A DNA stretch of 64,000 nt from Martinezella multihospitum (GTDB lineage Bacteria > Pseudomonadota > Alphaproteobacteria > Rhizobiales > Rhizobiaceae), in the NCBI RefSeq assembly GCF_900094585.1, contig NZ_FMAG01000008.1, positions 1-64,000 on the forward strand, read 5' to 3'. The position numbers and the translations under genes are program-made. The notes beneath the pieces were generated by a model. That model did no database searches and was not told the DNA's origin. It saw nothing but the letters and a program-made list of their open reading frames with translations. Shown piece by piece: positions 49,754-58,617 of this stretch. Each line of letters opens with the position of its first letter. Within the stretch, counting starts at the first letter, position 1.

Positions 49754-50210
49754 GATCTATCTTCTCGCAGCCGCGAGGCGTGTTTCAGAACGTATCCTCA
49801 AGCCGGCGGTTCAATGGCATTTCAGCCATCGCTGCATCACTGAGGGCAACCGCCGGTCCGATCCCGGGCCGGTGTACGATAAAAAAGCCATACGTCCCGA
49901 GCTGTCGATTGCATCCACGGCCGCACCTTTACAGGGGCTGCAGCTAGAGCAGCCCACCAATCTTCTGGAATGTCGCAAACGGTAAGCGGGCTTATGAATT
50001 CCCGCAAGCCTGATTCTGATAGAAATTCCAAAAAAAGCTTCAAAAACTTCCAAAACAGAAAAATTTCTACCATTCTTCAAACATGAGCTTGACGCTGTTT
50101 GAAGCCTTGTGCCTAATGTCTCCCACAAAGCCGCTCGATAAGTGGCAAAAAGCATCATGGGAACTACTCCGGATAACCGGGGCTAAGAGCGTGCAGAACG
50201 GAAAAGCTGT
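49754..50210. other. Divergent promoter region between oxidase and ABC operons
   Basis: About 457 bases without a gene. Near the ABC side (50026-50055) three direct repeats of the form TTC(C)AAAA occur at 50026, 50039 and 50048, an arrangement seen in some DeoR-family operators. No clear -35/-10 boxes were chosen. Frames here, such as one of 115 codons on the minus strand, lack coding character. Confidence 0.45.
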
Positions 50211-51923
50211 ATGCCTGATCGGGAAGTGCTGAAAATCGAAGAGCTGTCGGTCGCCTTCAAAGCTGGCTCCGACCTCAAAGCCGTGATCAACAAAGTGTCG
50301 CTGTCTCTCAGGGCGGGAGAAATTCTTGGACTTGTCGGAGAAAGCGGCAGCGGCAAAACGCTGCTATCGCTTGCGGCCATCGGCTTGCTGCCCCCAAATG
50401 CGCTCGTCACCGGCGGCCGGATCATGTTTGAAGGGATCGACCTGCTGACGGCAAAGGCGAACACCTTTCGCCAGCTGCGCGGAAAGCGCATCTCGATGAT
50501 CTTCCAGGATCCGATGGCCTCGCTCGATCCGGTGTTTACCTGTGGCGACCAGATCGTTGAAGCGATTCTGCTACACGAACGGACAAGTCGCCACCTGGCC
50601 CGGAAGCTGGCCCTGGATCTGCTGGAGAAGGTCAATATTCCCGATCCTCGCCGTTGCATGCGCTCCTATCCGCATGAGCTGTCGGGCGGGCAATGTCAGC
50701 GCGTGATGATCGCCATGGCGGTCGCCTGCAAGCCGGACGTCATTATTGCCGACGAACCCACCACAGCACTCGACGTGACGGTCCAAAAGCAGGTGCTCTC
50801 GCTTTTGCGCGACCTCAATCGGGAGATTGGAGCAGCTGTTCTTTTGATTACTCATGATCTCGGCGTCATCTATGAGGTGGCCGATCGTGTTGCCGTGATC
50901 TATCGGGGAAATCTGATGGAAGAGGAGACCACGACGACTCTGTTCGCGGCTCCCAAGAGCGCCTATTCCAAAGCGCTGATCGCCTCGATGCCCTCGATGT
51001 CAGCCCCTCAAGCCCGCCTTCCCGTCATTGTAAGGGGCGATAATGGCGAGATCAGAAGCGTTGTAAGCGCTCCGGCAAAAACAATAGCGGCGGCAAGGAT
51101 TGCGAACAAAGGCATCGAGCCGCTTCTGCGGCTGGAAAAGCTGACCAAATCCTATTGGACACGCGACAATGCCTTCGCTCCGCCCCAGCCATTTCGCGCG
51201 GTCGATGACGTCAGCCTCTCGGTCGCAACACGCTCGACTCTCGGCCTCGTCGGCGAGTCCGGCTGCGGCAAATCTACTTTGTCCCGGCTGGTCATGCGGC
51301 TGATGGAGCCGGATAGCGGGGACATCATCTTCGACGGCAGGAATCTCGCATCCCTCAGCCGCGACGCGATGCGATCGGCACGGCGCGATATCTCTCTGGT
51401 CTTCCAGAACCCCTACGGCTCCCTCAATCCGCGCCAGAAAGTGCTGGATCTGGTGGCTGCGCCGATCGACATCCATGAGGGCGGAAGGGGGCGTGAAGCA
51501 ATGGTCACAAAACTGCTGGATGCTGTCGGCTTGCCGCACAGTTCGATGACGAAATATCCGCACGAGTTCTCGGGCGGACAGCGTCAGCGTATCGTCATTG
51601 CCCGTGCGCTGGCACTGAGGCCGAGGCTCCTGATCTGCGATGAAGCCGTCTCGGCGCTGGATGTGTCGGTGCAGGCCCAGGTTCTCAATCTCCTGCAGGA
51701 TCTGCAGGCAGAATTTGACCTTACCTATCTCTTCATCTCGCATGACATGTCGGTCGTGCGCCATGTCAGCGATACAATCGCCGTCATGCAGAAGGGCAGG
51801 ATTGTCGAAACCGGCACCGCGGACCAGATTTTCAACAATCCGAAGAATCCCTACACCAAAGCCCTTCTCGGCGCGGTGCCGAAAATCGGCGAGCGGCACG
51901 CCATCGTCGAGGAGGCGCATTGA
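50211..51923 (+). CDS. Fused dual ABC ATPase of a peptide-type importer (DppD-DppF), 570 aa
   Basis: Two nucleotide-binding domains. Domain 1: Walker A GESGSGKTL, signature LSGGQCQRV, Walker B VIIADEPTTAL. Domain 2 (from about 300): Walker A GESGCGKST, signature FSGGQRQRI, Walker B LLICDEAVSALD, where the usual DEPTSALD Pro is replaced. Oligopeptide-type extensions follow each domain (PKNPYTKALL at the end). It begins the plus-strand operon ATPase-permease-permease-binding protein. The permease start overlaps its stop by one base. Confidence 0.94.
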   Translation: MPDREVLKIEELSVAFKAGSDLKAVINKVSLSLRAGEILGLVGESGSGKTLLSLAAIGLLPPNALVTGGRIMFEGIDLLTAKANTFRQLRGKRISMIFQDPMASLDPVFTCGDQIVEAILLHERTSRHLARKLALDLLEKVNIPDPRRCMRSYPHELSGGQCQRVMIAMAVACKPDVIIADEPTTALDVTVQKQVLSLLRDLNREIGAAVLLITHDLGVIYEVADRVAVIYRGNLMEEETTTTLFAAPKSAYSKALIASMPSMSAPQARLPVIVRGDNGEIRSVVSAPAKTIAAARIANKGIEPLLRLEKLTKSYWTRDNAFAPPQPFRAVDDVSLSVATRSTLGLVGESGCGKSTLSRLVMRLMEPDSGDIIFDGRNLASLSRDAMRSARRDISLVFQNPYGSLNPRQKVLDLVAAPIDIHEGGRGREAMVTKLLDAVGLPHSSMTKYPHEFSGGQRQRIVIARALALRPRLLICDEAVSALDVSVQAQVLNLLQDLQAEFDLTYLFISHDMSVVRHVSDTIAVMQKGRIVETGTADQIFNNPKNPYTKALLGAVPKIGERHAIVEEAH

Positions 51924-52894
51924 TGCAAACCCTCTCGACATTCGTCATTGTCTTCGGCTCCAGGCTACTGACCGCCCTCGTACAGCTCTGGGCCATCGCG
52001 ACCCTTGTCTTCTCCATCATGTACGTGATGCCGGGCGACCCCGTGCTGCTCCTGCTGGGGCGCGACAGCAATCCGACACCGGAAGCCATAGCGGCCACGC
52101 GTCATCAACTGGGTCTGGATCAGCCGGTTATGACGCAATACATCCACTGGCTCGGCGGAGCGCTGCGCGGCGATCTGGGCAATTCGCTCGATGGCTACCC
52201 TGTGAACGAATATATTGCGAGCAGCATTCCAAAGACAATCGAGCTTGCGATCGCCGCCATTATCATTGCTGCCGTTATCGGTGTTCCCATCGGCATTGCC
52301 GCCGCCTTGAATCGCGGTCGAATTCTCGACGGCTTTTTGACCTCGCTCTCAACGATTGGCATCTCCGTGCCCGTCTATATCCTGGGCACACTTTTGATTC
52401 TGTTGTTCAGCCTGAAACTCGGCTGGCTGCCATCCAGCGGCTATACCGATATTTCAAGAAACATCTTCCTGCATTTCCAGAAACTGTCGCTCCCCGCGCT
52501 GACGCTGGGACTGGGGCTGGCGGCGTCAATCGCGCGCATGACGCGGTCTTCGATGTTGGAGATTCTAGGGCGCGATTTCGTTCGATCCTTGCGCGCTCGC
52601 GGCATGACGGAGCGCCGTGTGATCTGGCGGCATGTACTGCGGAATGCCGCCATTCCGATCGTAACGATCGTCGGACTGCAGCTCGGCAACCTGATGGGCG
52701 GGACCGTTCTCGTCGAAGCACTCTTCAATTGGCCGGGCCTCAGCACATTGCTCGTCAGCGCCGTCTCCAATCGAAACTATCCGCTGGTTCAGGGATCAAT
52801 CCTGACCATCGCCGCGCTATTCATCCTGATCAACTTGTGTGTCGACATTTTCTACAGCCTGCTCGACCCCCGTATTCGACGAAAACGCGCATGA
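51923..52894 (+). CDS. Peptide-type ABC transporter permease (DppB-like), 323 aa
   Basis: Six-segment permease with class motifs MYVMPGDPVLLLLGRDSNPT, QYIHWLGGALRGDLGNSLDG, and the ATPase-contact loop GRDFVRSLRARGMTERRVIW followed by RHVLRNAA. ATG 51923 has GGAGG seven bases upstream; a TTG codon directly before it is an unlikely start. TGATG overlap with the ATPase and ATGA overlap with the next permease. Confidence 0.94.
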   Translation: MQTLSTFVIVFGSRLLTALVQLWAIATLVFSIMYVMPGDPVLLLLGRDSNPTPEAIAATRHQLGLDQPVMTQYIHWLGGALRGDLGNSLDGYPVNEYIASSIPKTIELAIAAIIIAAVIGVPIGIAAALNRGRILDGFLTSLSTIGISVPVYILGTLLILLFSLKLGWLPSSGYTDISRNIFLHFQKLSLPALTLGLGLAASIARMTRSSMLEILGRDFVRSLRARGMTERRVIWRHVLRNAAIPIVTIVGLQLGNLMGGTVLVEALFNWPGLSTLLVSAVSNRNYPLVQGSILTIAALFILINLCVDIFYSLLDPRIRRKRA

Positions 52895-53718
52895 CCACAC
52901 CTCTGCTGCCCCGCCGCCCTCTCGTCTTCGCAAGCATGCTCGTTGTCGCGGCCGTTCTGGGCGCGGCCGCCTTCGGACCGCTGCTCGCGCCGCATGATCC
53001 ACTGGCAATCAATCAAAATGCCGTCAATCAAGGAAGCTCTGCAGAGTTCTGGCTCGGAACCGACGAGTTCGGTCGCGACCTGCTTTCGCGGCTGCTCGTC
53101 GGAATTCGCCCAACCGTTCTCGTGGCGGCGATATCGACATTCATAGCCGCGACCGCGGGGACGGCGCTGGGGATAATCGGAGCTTATAGCCGGCCGATCA
53201 TCTCATTCTTTGTCATGCGCGCAGTTGATATCATGTTGAGCTTTCCGGCAATCCTGCTTGCTTTGCTCGCCGTCGGCTTCTGGCAAAGCGGCGTCACAAG
53301 TCTCAGCGTCGTTATCGGGGTCATCTTCATCCCGCAATTTGCCCGGGTCGCTCAATCGGCGACCTTGCAGGTCATCCGGCAGGAGTTCGTCGAGGCCGAG
53401 CATGCGATGGGCGCCCGCTACCTGCGCGTTGTTCTCAAGGCAATCCTGCCGAACATCCTGCCTCCGCTCGTCGTTCAGGCCACGCTGACGATCGCGGCCG
53501 CCATCCTTCTGGAGTCGGGCTTAAGCTTTCTCGGTCTAGGCATCGTCCCCCCGGAACCTTCATGGGGCCAGATGATCGGCATCGCCCGCGGCTACCTCAG
53601 TCAAAATCCAATGTACGTGGCATGGCCCTCGCTCTGCCTGGCGTTGACGGTGCTTGCGATCAACATTCTTGGAGATGCCCTGCAAGACCACCTCGACCCG
53701 AGACTGCGGGAAGAATGA
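52891..53718 (+). CDS. Peptide-type ABC transporter permease (DppC-like), 275 aa
   Basis: Second permease with the class motifs FWLGTDEFGRDLLSRLLVGI, the contact loop EFVEAEHAMGARYLRVVLKA, FLGLGIVPPEPSWGQMIGIA and the tail DHLDPRLREE. Starts with ATGA overlapping the DppB-like stop by four bases. About five to six membrane segments, typical length. Confidence 0.94.
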   Translation: MTTPLLPRRPLVFASMLVVAAVLGAAAFGPLLAPHDPLAINQNAVNQGSSAEFWLGTDEFGRDLLSRLLVGIRPTVLVAAISTFIAATAGTALGIIGAYSRPIISFFVMRAVDIMLSFPAILLALLAVGFWQSGVTSLSVVIGVIFIPQFARVAQSATLQVIRQEFVEAEHAMGARYLRVVLKAILPNILPPLVVQATLTIAAAILLESGLSFLGLGIVPPEPSWGQMIGIARGYLSQNPMYVAWPSLCLALTVLAINILGDALQDHLDPRLREE

Positions 53719-53743
53719 AAAGCACTGGAAACAAGGGGACAGC

Positions 53744-55273
53744 ATGAGAAAGCTAATTCATACTTTGCTCGCAGCAGGCTTGATGAGCCTGACGTCCAGC
53801 ATGGCGCTTGCAGGGGGAACCCTTTATTTCGGTCTCTCCGGCGAACCATCTACCCTTGACACGATCATCCAGCCGGGAACGGCGGGCCGTACGGTCAAGC
53901 TCGCGATCCATCGCGGCCTCGTCAATTATGGCGTCGATGGCAAGATCTCACCGGAACTCGCAGAAAGCTATGACATCAGTCCGGACGCGAAGGAATATAC
54001 GTTCCATCTGCGCAAGGCGACCTTCCATGATGGCTCGCCCGTCACCGCAGCGGATGTGAAGGCCTCGCTCGCACGCATCCTCGACCCCCAGGGCAAGGCG
54101 GCCTTCCGCAACGAGCTTTCGATCATATCGAACATCGAGACGCCCGACGAAAAGACGGTGAAGCTCGTGCTTTCGAAGCCTTCCGTGGCGTTGATCGACT
54201 ACCTCGCCCTGCCTGAATCGGTCATCGTCCCAGCCGCCTGGCTGCAACGGAATGCAGGCAATCCGACGGCATCTCCGATTGGCGCCGGCCCCTTCAAATT
54301 CGTCAGATGGACGCGCGGCAGAGAGATCGTCGTTGAGAAATACGCCGGATACTACAAGGCAGGAAAGCCCGAGCTCGATGAAGTTCACTACGTCTTTTAC
54401 GGGGACGAGAATACGCGCGTGAACGCACTGAAGTCGGGAGATGTCGACATTATCGAATATGTCCCGGCAAAAGACGCGGCATCCCTGAAGCAAGGCCCCG
54501 ATACACAGCTGCTGAGCGTGAACGGCCCGTTCATGGGACTTCAGTTCAACACGAAATTCGAGCCGTTTTCAAAACCGGAAGTGCGCCAGGCGATTGCCTA
54601 TGCCGTAGATCGCAGCGTCATCATCAATACCGCTTTCAATGGATTGGGGGCGCCCATTTATGGGCTTCCGATTCCCGAGGGCTACATGGGCTATTCTGCC
54701 TCCAAGGCCAACTATTTTTCGCATGACGTCGAGAAAGCCAAGGAGCTCATGAAGAAGGCAGGATACCCGAATGGCTTCGCGGTCCGCCTGCTTGCCTCAT
54801 CGCAATATAGCTTTCATCAGAACACCGCGATCGCTCTTCAGTCGGAACTGGCAAAGATCGGCATCAAGGTGACGCTCGATCTGCCGGACTGGGCCACCCG
54901 CATGGCCAAGGCGACGGCGGGCGATTATGATTTCACCGTCCTTGGCAGCCTTGGCGAGATCACGGATGCCGATTGGCTCAGCAACTACTATTATGGCGGC
55001 GATAAACTGGTTCGCACCAACAATTCACCGTACTTCAACGATCCGCAGATCAATGAGCTCCTCGACAAAGGGCGGGCCACCGTGGACAAGGCCGAGCGCG
55101 AAAAGATCTACAGCGCCTTTGTGGACCGCGCCCTGGAATTGTCGCCTCTCGACTTCTTCATGTGGAGAGAACAGGACTATGCCATTCGTAAAGGTGTTAC
55201 GGGGTTCACCAACATGCCCGGCTTCCTGACCTTCCAATCGGGCATCAGCATCGAAAATACCAAAGTTGAATAA
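53744..55273 (+). CDS. Peptide-type ABC transporter substrate-binding protein, 509 aa
   Basis: SBP_bac_5 family. Sec signal peptide MRKLIHTLLAAGLMSLTSS with cleavage after ALA (about 23). Landmarks: GEPSTLDTIIQPGTAGRTVK, the family YTFHLRKATFHDGSPVTAAD, GAGPFKFVRWTRGREIVVEK, and ALKSGDVDIIEYVP. ATG 53744 has AAGGGGA four bases upstream. It is last in the ATPase-permease-permease-SBP operon. By context it would bind a peptide-like, hydantoin-like or lactam-type compound handled by the divergent HyuA/HyuB and oxidase enzymes. Confidence 0.94.
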   Translation: MRKLIHTLLAAGLMSLTSSMALAGGTLYFGLSGEPSTLDTIIQPGTAGRTVKLAIHRGLVNYGVDGKISPELAESYDISPDAKEYTFHLRKATFHDGSPVTAADVKASLARILDPQGKAAFRNELSIISNIETPDEKTVKLVLSKPSVALIDYLALPESVIVPAAWLQRNAGNPTASPIGAGPFKFVRWTRGREIVVEKYAGYYKAGKPELDEVHYVFYGDENTRVNALKSGDVDIIEYVPAKDAASLKQGPDTQLLSVNGPFMGLQFNTKFEPFSKPEVRQAIAYAVDRSVIINTAFNGLGAPIYGLPIPEGYMGYSASKANYFSHDVEKAKELMKKAGYPNGFAVRLLASSQYSFHQNTAIALQSELAKIGIKVTLDLPDWATRMAKATAGDYDFTVLGSLGEITDADWLSNYYYGGDKLVRTNNSPYFNDPQINELLDKGRATVDKAEREKIYSAFVDRALELSPLDFFMWREQDYAIRKGVTGFTNMPGFLTFQSGISIENTKVE

Positions 55274-55341
55274 TCTCACTGTCGGCGGGAAAACCAAACG
55301 TCGTGTGATCGGGGCTGCCGAGTTCAATCTTATCGGTTGGA

Positions 55342-55724
55342 ATGCAGAACTCAGTCTCACGACGCCAAATCGCCACGGGACGTCAGACGCTGTGGTTTCC
55401 GGCCTTCCTCAACCGGCGCAGACTGTCGCCTGCAGTCGTCGATCTCGTCGTTCGCTCCAGCGTTCCGATCATTGCCAGAGTTGAGGCGATTATCCACCCA
55501 GGCCATCTGGCAATCCTCACGGGCAGAACGATGCAGTGGCTGCTGGCATTTCCGATCTTCGTGTCCGCTATTGCTATCGCGCTGCCAATCCCGTTCGGCA
55601 ACTTTCTACCGATTCTAGCACTTGTCGTCATTGCCATCACCCTGATGGCAAGAGAAGGCTTATAACTCTGGTCGGCCTCATACGGTGCGCCCTCGCATTC
55701 GCCGCCATCACTGGGCTGGTGTAG
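55342..55724 (+). pseudogene. exoD: Truncated, frameshifted ExoD-family gene
   Basis: The first frame gives an ExoD-type C-terminal half: FPAFLNRRRLSPAVVDLVVR, IIARVEAIIHPGHLAILTGR and FPIFVSAIAIALPIPFGNFL, the last with the conserved LPIPFGN motif, and ends with MAREGL at TAA 55663-55665. The family's last helix continues in another frame as LITLVGLIRCALAFAAITGL, ending near 55724. So one frameshift splits the end, and the N-terminal third is missing. ExoD is a membrane protein linked to exopolysaccharide production in rhizobia; this copy is broken. Confidence 0.65.
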
Positions 55725-56347
55725 GTCGCTGTTGCGAGTTTGAGTGGCATCGGCTCATGAATATGTAGGCTACTCTGGCTGTCTCTGACGCAAATCCGCA
55801 TCGAAGGTGCGATCATGGACAGATTACCCGACCTCAATCTGTTCGGAGCAGTATTTGAACAAATGACGCCTTGAGCGGATTTCAACTTCCGGTCCACCGT
55901 TCCGTTGAACCACTGAGATTTCCTAGGAGAGCCACGAATGACGGCTCTTGAATGGATCGAACCGTGGGCCCTGTTGTTACCAAAGCCCACTGTATCAAAA
56001 TCCCCAATAGCGCCCGATGCCCCAGGTGTTGATTTCGATACGAAAGTCACCTTGCTTACCATTTTTGCTATAGCCCGCAATTGACACTTTTGTCACTTTC
56101 GCGAACTCCCAGATGAGCGAAGGAAAGCAAATTCGGTTGGTTAATCGCGCTGACCAGACTTGTTTCAACAGGACATGGCCGCCCTCGGTTGCTAAAATTT
56201 CGAATAAACCTATATAGGGGTCATCGACCATTGCTTGAGACGTCGCTCAGGAGCCGCTGCGCTCTCGTCAGATTTCCTTCCAAATAATCGATCTAACTCC
56301 GCAAGGTATCGCGGAACAAACAACAATTACTCTGAAAGGAAATCGTT
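55725..56347. other. Intergenic region with minor open frames and possible relics
   Basis: About 620 bases. At 55815-55874 a 19-codon frame MDRLPDLNLFGAVFEQMTP looks like the first residues of a LysR regulator that stops at once, so perhaps a relic. A 48-codon frame at 55938-56084 has a good ribosome site (AGGAGA) but no known relatives. A minus-strand frame at 55995-56231 (78 codons) overlaps it. The last 120 bases, AT-rich, are presumably the cspA promoter and leader. Confidence 0.35.
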
Positions 56348-56557
56348 ATGAACACTGGTACTGTAAAGTGGTTCAACGCCACCAAGGGCTTCGGCTTCAT
56401 TCAGCCTGACGATGGCAGCGCGGACGTTTTTGTCCATATTTCAGCGGTCGAGCGCGCCGGTATGCGTGGCCTTAACGATGGCCAGAAGATCACCTACGAG
56501 ATCGTGCAGGATCGTAGATCTGGCAAGAGTTCGGCTGACAATCTTCGCGCGGCATAA
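56348..56557 (+). CDS. cspA: CspA-family cold-shock protein, 69 aa
   Basis: Single cold-shock domain, full length. TGTVKWFNATKGFGFIQPDD contains the RNP1 motif (KGFGFI) and VFVHISAVERAG the RNP2 motif (VFVHI). Binds single-stranded RNA/DNA and acts as an RNA chaperone. AAAGGA lies seven bases before ATG 56348. A terminator follows 58 bases after the stop. In rhizobia such genes often precede a small unknown gene and rpsU, as here. Confidence 0.95.
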   Translation: MNTGTVKWFNATKGFGFIQPDDGSADVFVHISAVERAGMRGLNDGQKITYEIVQDRRSGKSSADNLRAA

Positions 56558-56615
56558 GTTTGTCGCGGCTCTGCGCTACCGCGGATATCTGGACGCGCTG
56601 AAACCATGACCTAGG

Positions 56616-56647
56616 AAGGTCGGGATACTTCCCGGCCTTTTGTTTTT
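56616..56647 (+). terminator. Rho-independent terminator after cspA
   Basis: Ten-bp stem with one G-U pair (56616-56625 with 56630-56639), four-base loop and a T-rich tail (56638-56647). Confidence 0.8.
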
Positions 56648-56667
56648 CATTTGAAGAAGAGAATGAC

Positions 56668-56955
56668 ATGGCACACGGTCGTTACCGGCCGGGCGACAAT
56701 ATTGTCCTGAAGCCTGGAATTTTTGGAAACTCCCAACCCGTTGGCGCCGGCAGCATCGTGTCCGTCCTACCCGTCTCACAGGGTGTTGCTCACTATCGCG
56801 TCCGCTTCCAAAACGAAAACTACGAGCGAAGCATCCGTCAGGATGATATCGACTTTGAGGCGTCCCCATCGCCGCTTTCGACATACCAACTCGAGAAACC
56901 GCAAACGTCGAATTCGAGTTGGATCAACTCGAATTCGATCCGTACAAAGAAATAA
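56668..56955 (+). CDS. Small hypothetical protein between cspA and rpsU, 95 aa
   Basis: Begins MAHGRYRPGDNIVLKPGIFG, an SH3-like/beta-barrel opening, followed by VAHYRVRFQNENYERSIRQD, then a Ser/Asn-rich tail. Reminiscent of small rhizobial proteins beside cold-shock genes, whose function is unknown. Gap of 28 bases to rpsU. AAGAAGAGAA precedes ATG 56668. The end of the gene contains a perfect 14-bp palindrome encoding SNSSWINSNS, so the last 17 residues may be a recent insertion. Not recognised as a known domain. Confidence 0.7.
   Translation: MAHGRYRPGDNIVLKPGIFGNSQPVGAGSIVSVLPVSQGVAHYRVRFQNENYERSIRQDDIDFEASPSPLSTYQLEKPQTSNSSWINSNSIRTKK
56908..56938. repeat. Perfect long palindrome inside the 3' end of the small gene
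   Basis: 14-bp arms (56908-56921 and 56925-56938) with a three-base centre GAT, containing two GAATTC sites. It lies 17 bases before the stop of the small gene and 45 bases before rpsU, where the hairpin could influence rpsU translation or mRNA decay. Confidence 0.8.
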
Positions 56956-56983
56956 GCGCAGCGCGAGCTGAGAAGGAGACACT

Positions 56984-57274
56984 TTGCAGGTTCTGGTCAG
57001 AGACAACAACATTGAACAGGCGCTTCGCGTCCTGAAGAAGAAGTTGCAGCGCGAAGGCGTGTTTCGGGAAATGAAGGCCCGCAGCGCCTATGAAAAGCCA
57101 TCGGAAAAGCGCACCCGCGAAAAGAGCGAGGCGATCCGTCGCGCCCGCAAGCTTGCCCGTAAGCAGGCGCAGCGTGAGGGCCTGTTGCCGGGGCCGAAGA
57201 AGAAGGCCATGGCGTCTGGCCGTGGGCGTCCGCCGTCTCATGCAAACGTGCCTACTGATAAAGGGGAAGCGTGA
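56984..57274 (+). CDS. rpsU: Small ribosomal subunit protein S21, 96 aa, TTG start
   Basis: Matches rhizobial S21: QVLVRDNNIEQALRVLKKKL at the N-terminus, YEKPSEKRTREKSEAIRRAR, and ARKLARKQAQREGLL. The last 25 residues (PGPKKKAMASGRGRPPSHAN and on) are a basic tail beyond the usual end. The start codon is TTG 56984 with AGAAGGAG five bases upstream; no ATG or GTG fits the conserved N-terminus. Alphaproteobacteria often have several S21 paralogues, and this one next to cspA could be the cold- or stress-induced copy. Confidence 0.93.
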   Translation: MQVLVRDNNIEQALRVLKKKLQREGVFREMKARSAYEKPSEKRTREKSEAIRRARKLARKQAQREGLLPGPKKKAMASGRGRPPSHANVPTDKGEA

Positions 57275-57681
57275 CAAAGACGAAAGACAATCTGGTCCAG
57301 CCTGAGAGGCTGCCAGTTTAGGCCGAGGCCGAGCAGACGACGCGCTTGCCAAGAATATCTTGGCCGATGAGGCGCCTGCTCGGCAGAAAAGGGTGGACAG
57401 GTTTCGTGCGTATTGATTATTGCCTCGATTTGTCCCATTTCGCCACGCTTGGAATTCGCCTGCTCGCGTGAGGAAAAGCCAAGTATTTCAAAATTTTATT
57501 GGCATAGACGCAGGTCGCTGCAAAATAGGCATTTTGACTATTTCTGGCGGGAATCAACAAGGAGCGTATGGATGAAGTCGGCGGCCGCCTTTCCGATTTG
57601 CTCGCCCGAAACCGGACAGTCGGATAGCGGCCTCACGTCGAATTTCCATCGGCTATGGGTCATACGAGCGCACTTCAGTCC
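57275..57681. other. Intergenic region, no gene seen
   Basis: About 400 bases between rpsU and the end of the SDR gene. A small stem (CAGCCT-GAG-AGGCTG, 57298-57312) follows rpsU by 23 bases and might contribute to termination. Other frames lack coding character. Confidence 0.45.
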
Positions 57682-58533
57682 TCAGGAAGGATCGTGGAGG
57701 TCGGTGCTACGCGTCACATTCTCCCAAGCATCGGTCTCGCGACGGTAACTCTCTAACTTCGCCCGGAATTGATCCAAGGCGTCACCGCCGATAATCAGAT
57801 GAACAGGGGGATTAGCAGCCTCGATGGCTTCGACGATTGCACGAGCTCCGAGGATTGGGTCACCTATCTGTTTACGGTGACCCGCCAAGGTGCCGGTGCG
57901 AACCTTCCCGACCGTTTCGGCATAGTCATCGATAATCGTCGCAGATTGTTTCATGGAGTCTGGTCCGCGAAAGTCCGTCCGGAAAGCGCCTGGCGCAACC
58001 GCGGTGACGCCGATTTGAAACGGTGCCACTTCTTTCGCAAGAGTGTCCGACAGGGCTTCCAAGCCAAACTTTACCATGTGGTAGTAGCCAACCGCCGGGT
58101 AGGTTAGGAGGCCACCAATCGATGTGATGTTGACGATCTGCCCCTTACGACGCGCCCGCATTCCCGGGAGAACGGCTTTTATCAGGTTCAGCGGACCAAA
58201 AAGATCCGTTTCGAACAGGGCTCGAACATCCTCGTCATCCCCTTCTTCGATTGCAGCGAGATAGCCATAACCGGCGTTGTTGACCAGCACGTCCACACTA
58301 CCGAAATGGCTGGTCGCTATCGCGATAGTCGCGTCTATATGGTTCTTTTGGGTCACATCCAATTCGAGCGCCAACGCGGTATCCGCATAGCGCTCAACGA
58401 TATCCGCCACGTCGGCTTGACGGCGGGCGGTAATCACAGCGCGGTAACCGCCCCGAAGAACCGTTTCGGCCAAGGCACGGCCAAGTCCACGCGAGCATCC
58501 GGTGATGAGCCAAACGGCGTTCCTGTCGATCAT
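57682..58533 (-). CDS. Short-chain dehydrogenase/reductase, 283 aa
   Basis: Classical SDR. Cofactor motif WLITGCSRGLGRALAETVL, the NNAG motif in VDVLVNNAGYGYLAAIEEGD, and the catalytic site TSIGGLLTYPAVGYYHMVKF with Ser, Tyr and Lys (YHMVK). The extended C-terminus with GARAIVEAIEAANPPVHLII is typical of this oxidoreductase/SDR subgroup of unknown substrate. Divergent from a LysR gene (84 bases between starts), a common rhizobial pairing in which the LysR protein controls the SDR. Confidence 0.93.
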   Translation of the reverse strand: MIDRNAVWLITGCSRGLGRALAETVLRGGYRAVITARRQADVADIVERYADTALALELDVTQKNHIDATIAIATSHFGSVDVLVNNAGYGYLAAIEEGDDEDVRALFETDLFGPLNLIKAVLPGMRARRKGQIVNITSIGGLLTYPAVGYYHMVKFGLEALSDTLAKEVAPFQIGVTAVAPGAFRTDFRGPDSMKQSATIIDDYAETVGKVRTGTLAGHRKQIGDPILGARAIVEAIEAANPPVHLIIGGDALDQFRAKLESYRRETDAWENVTRSTDLHDPS

Positions 58534-58617
58534 GATCTTATCTCCATCGTTGATCGATAGAGAGGTAGCAACTGACCAATTGTTTTATTAGATAGGATGT
58601 ATCGAAAGGGGCATTGA

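Noticed and set aside
55815..55874. Possible LysR N-terminal relic (MDRLPDLNLFGAVFEQMTP)
   Set aside because: Only 19 codons before a stop and no further LysR sequence in any frame; too short to claim as a feature.
55995..56231. 78-codon minus-strand frame
   Set aside because: No recognisable motif, weak start region, and overlaps a 48-codon plus-strand frame that has a better ribosome site; neither is convincing.
57413..57748. 111-codon plus-strand frame between rpsU and the SDR gene
   Set aside because: It runs antisense into the SDR 3' end and has no protein-like character.
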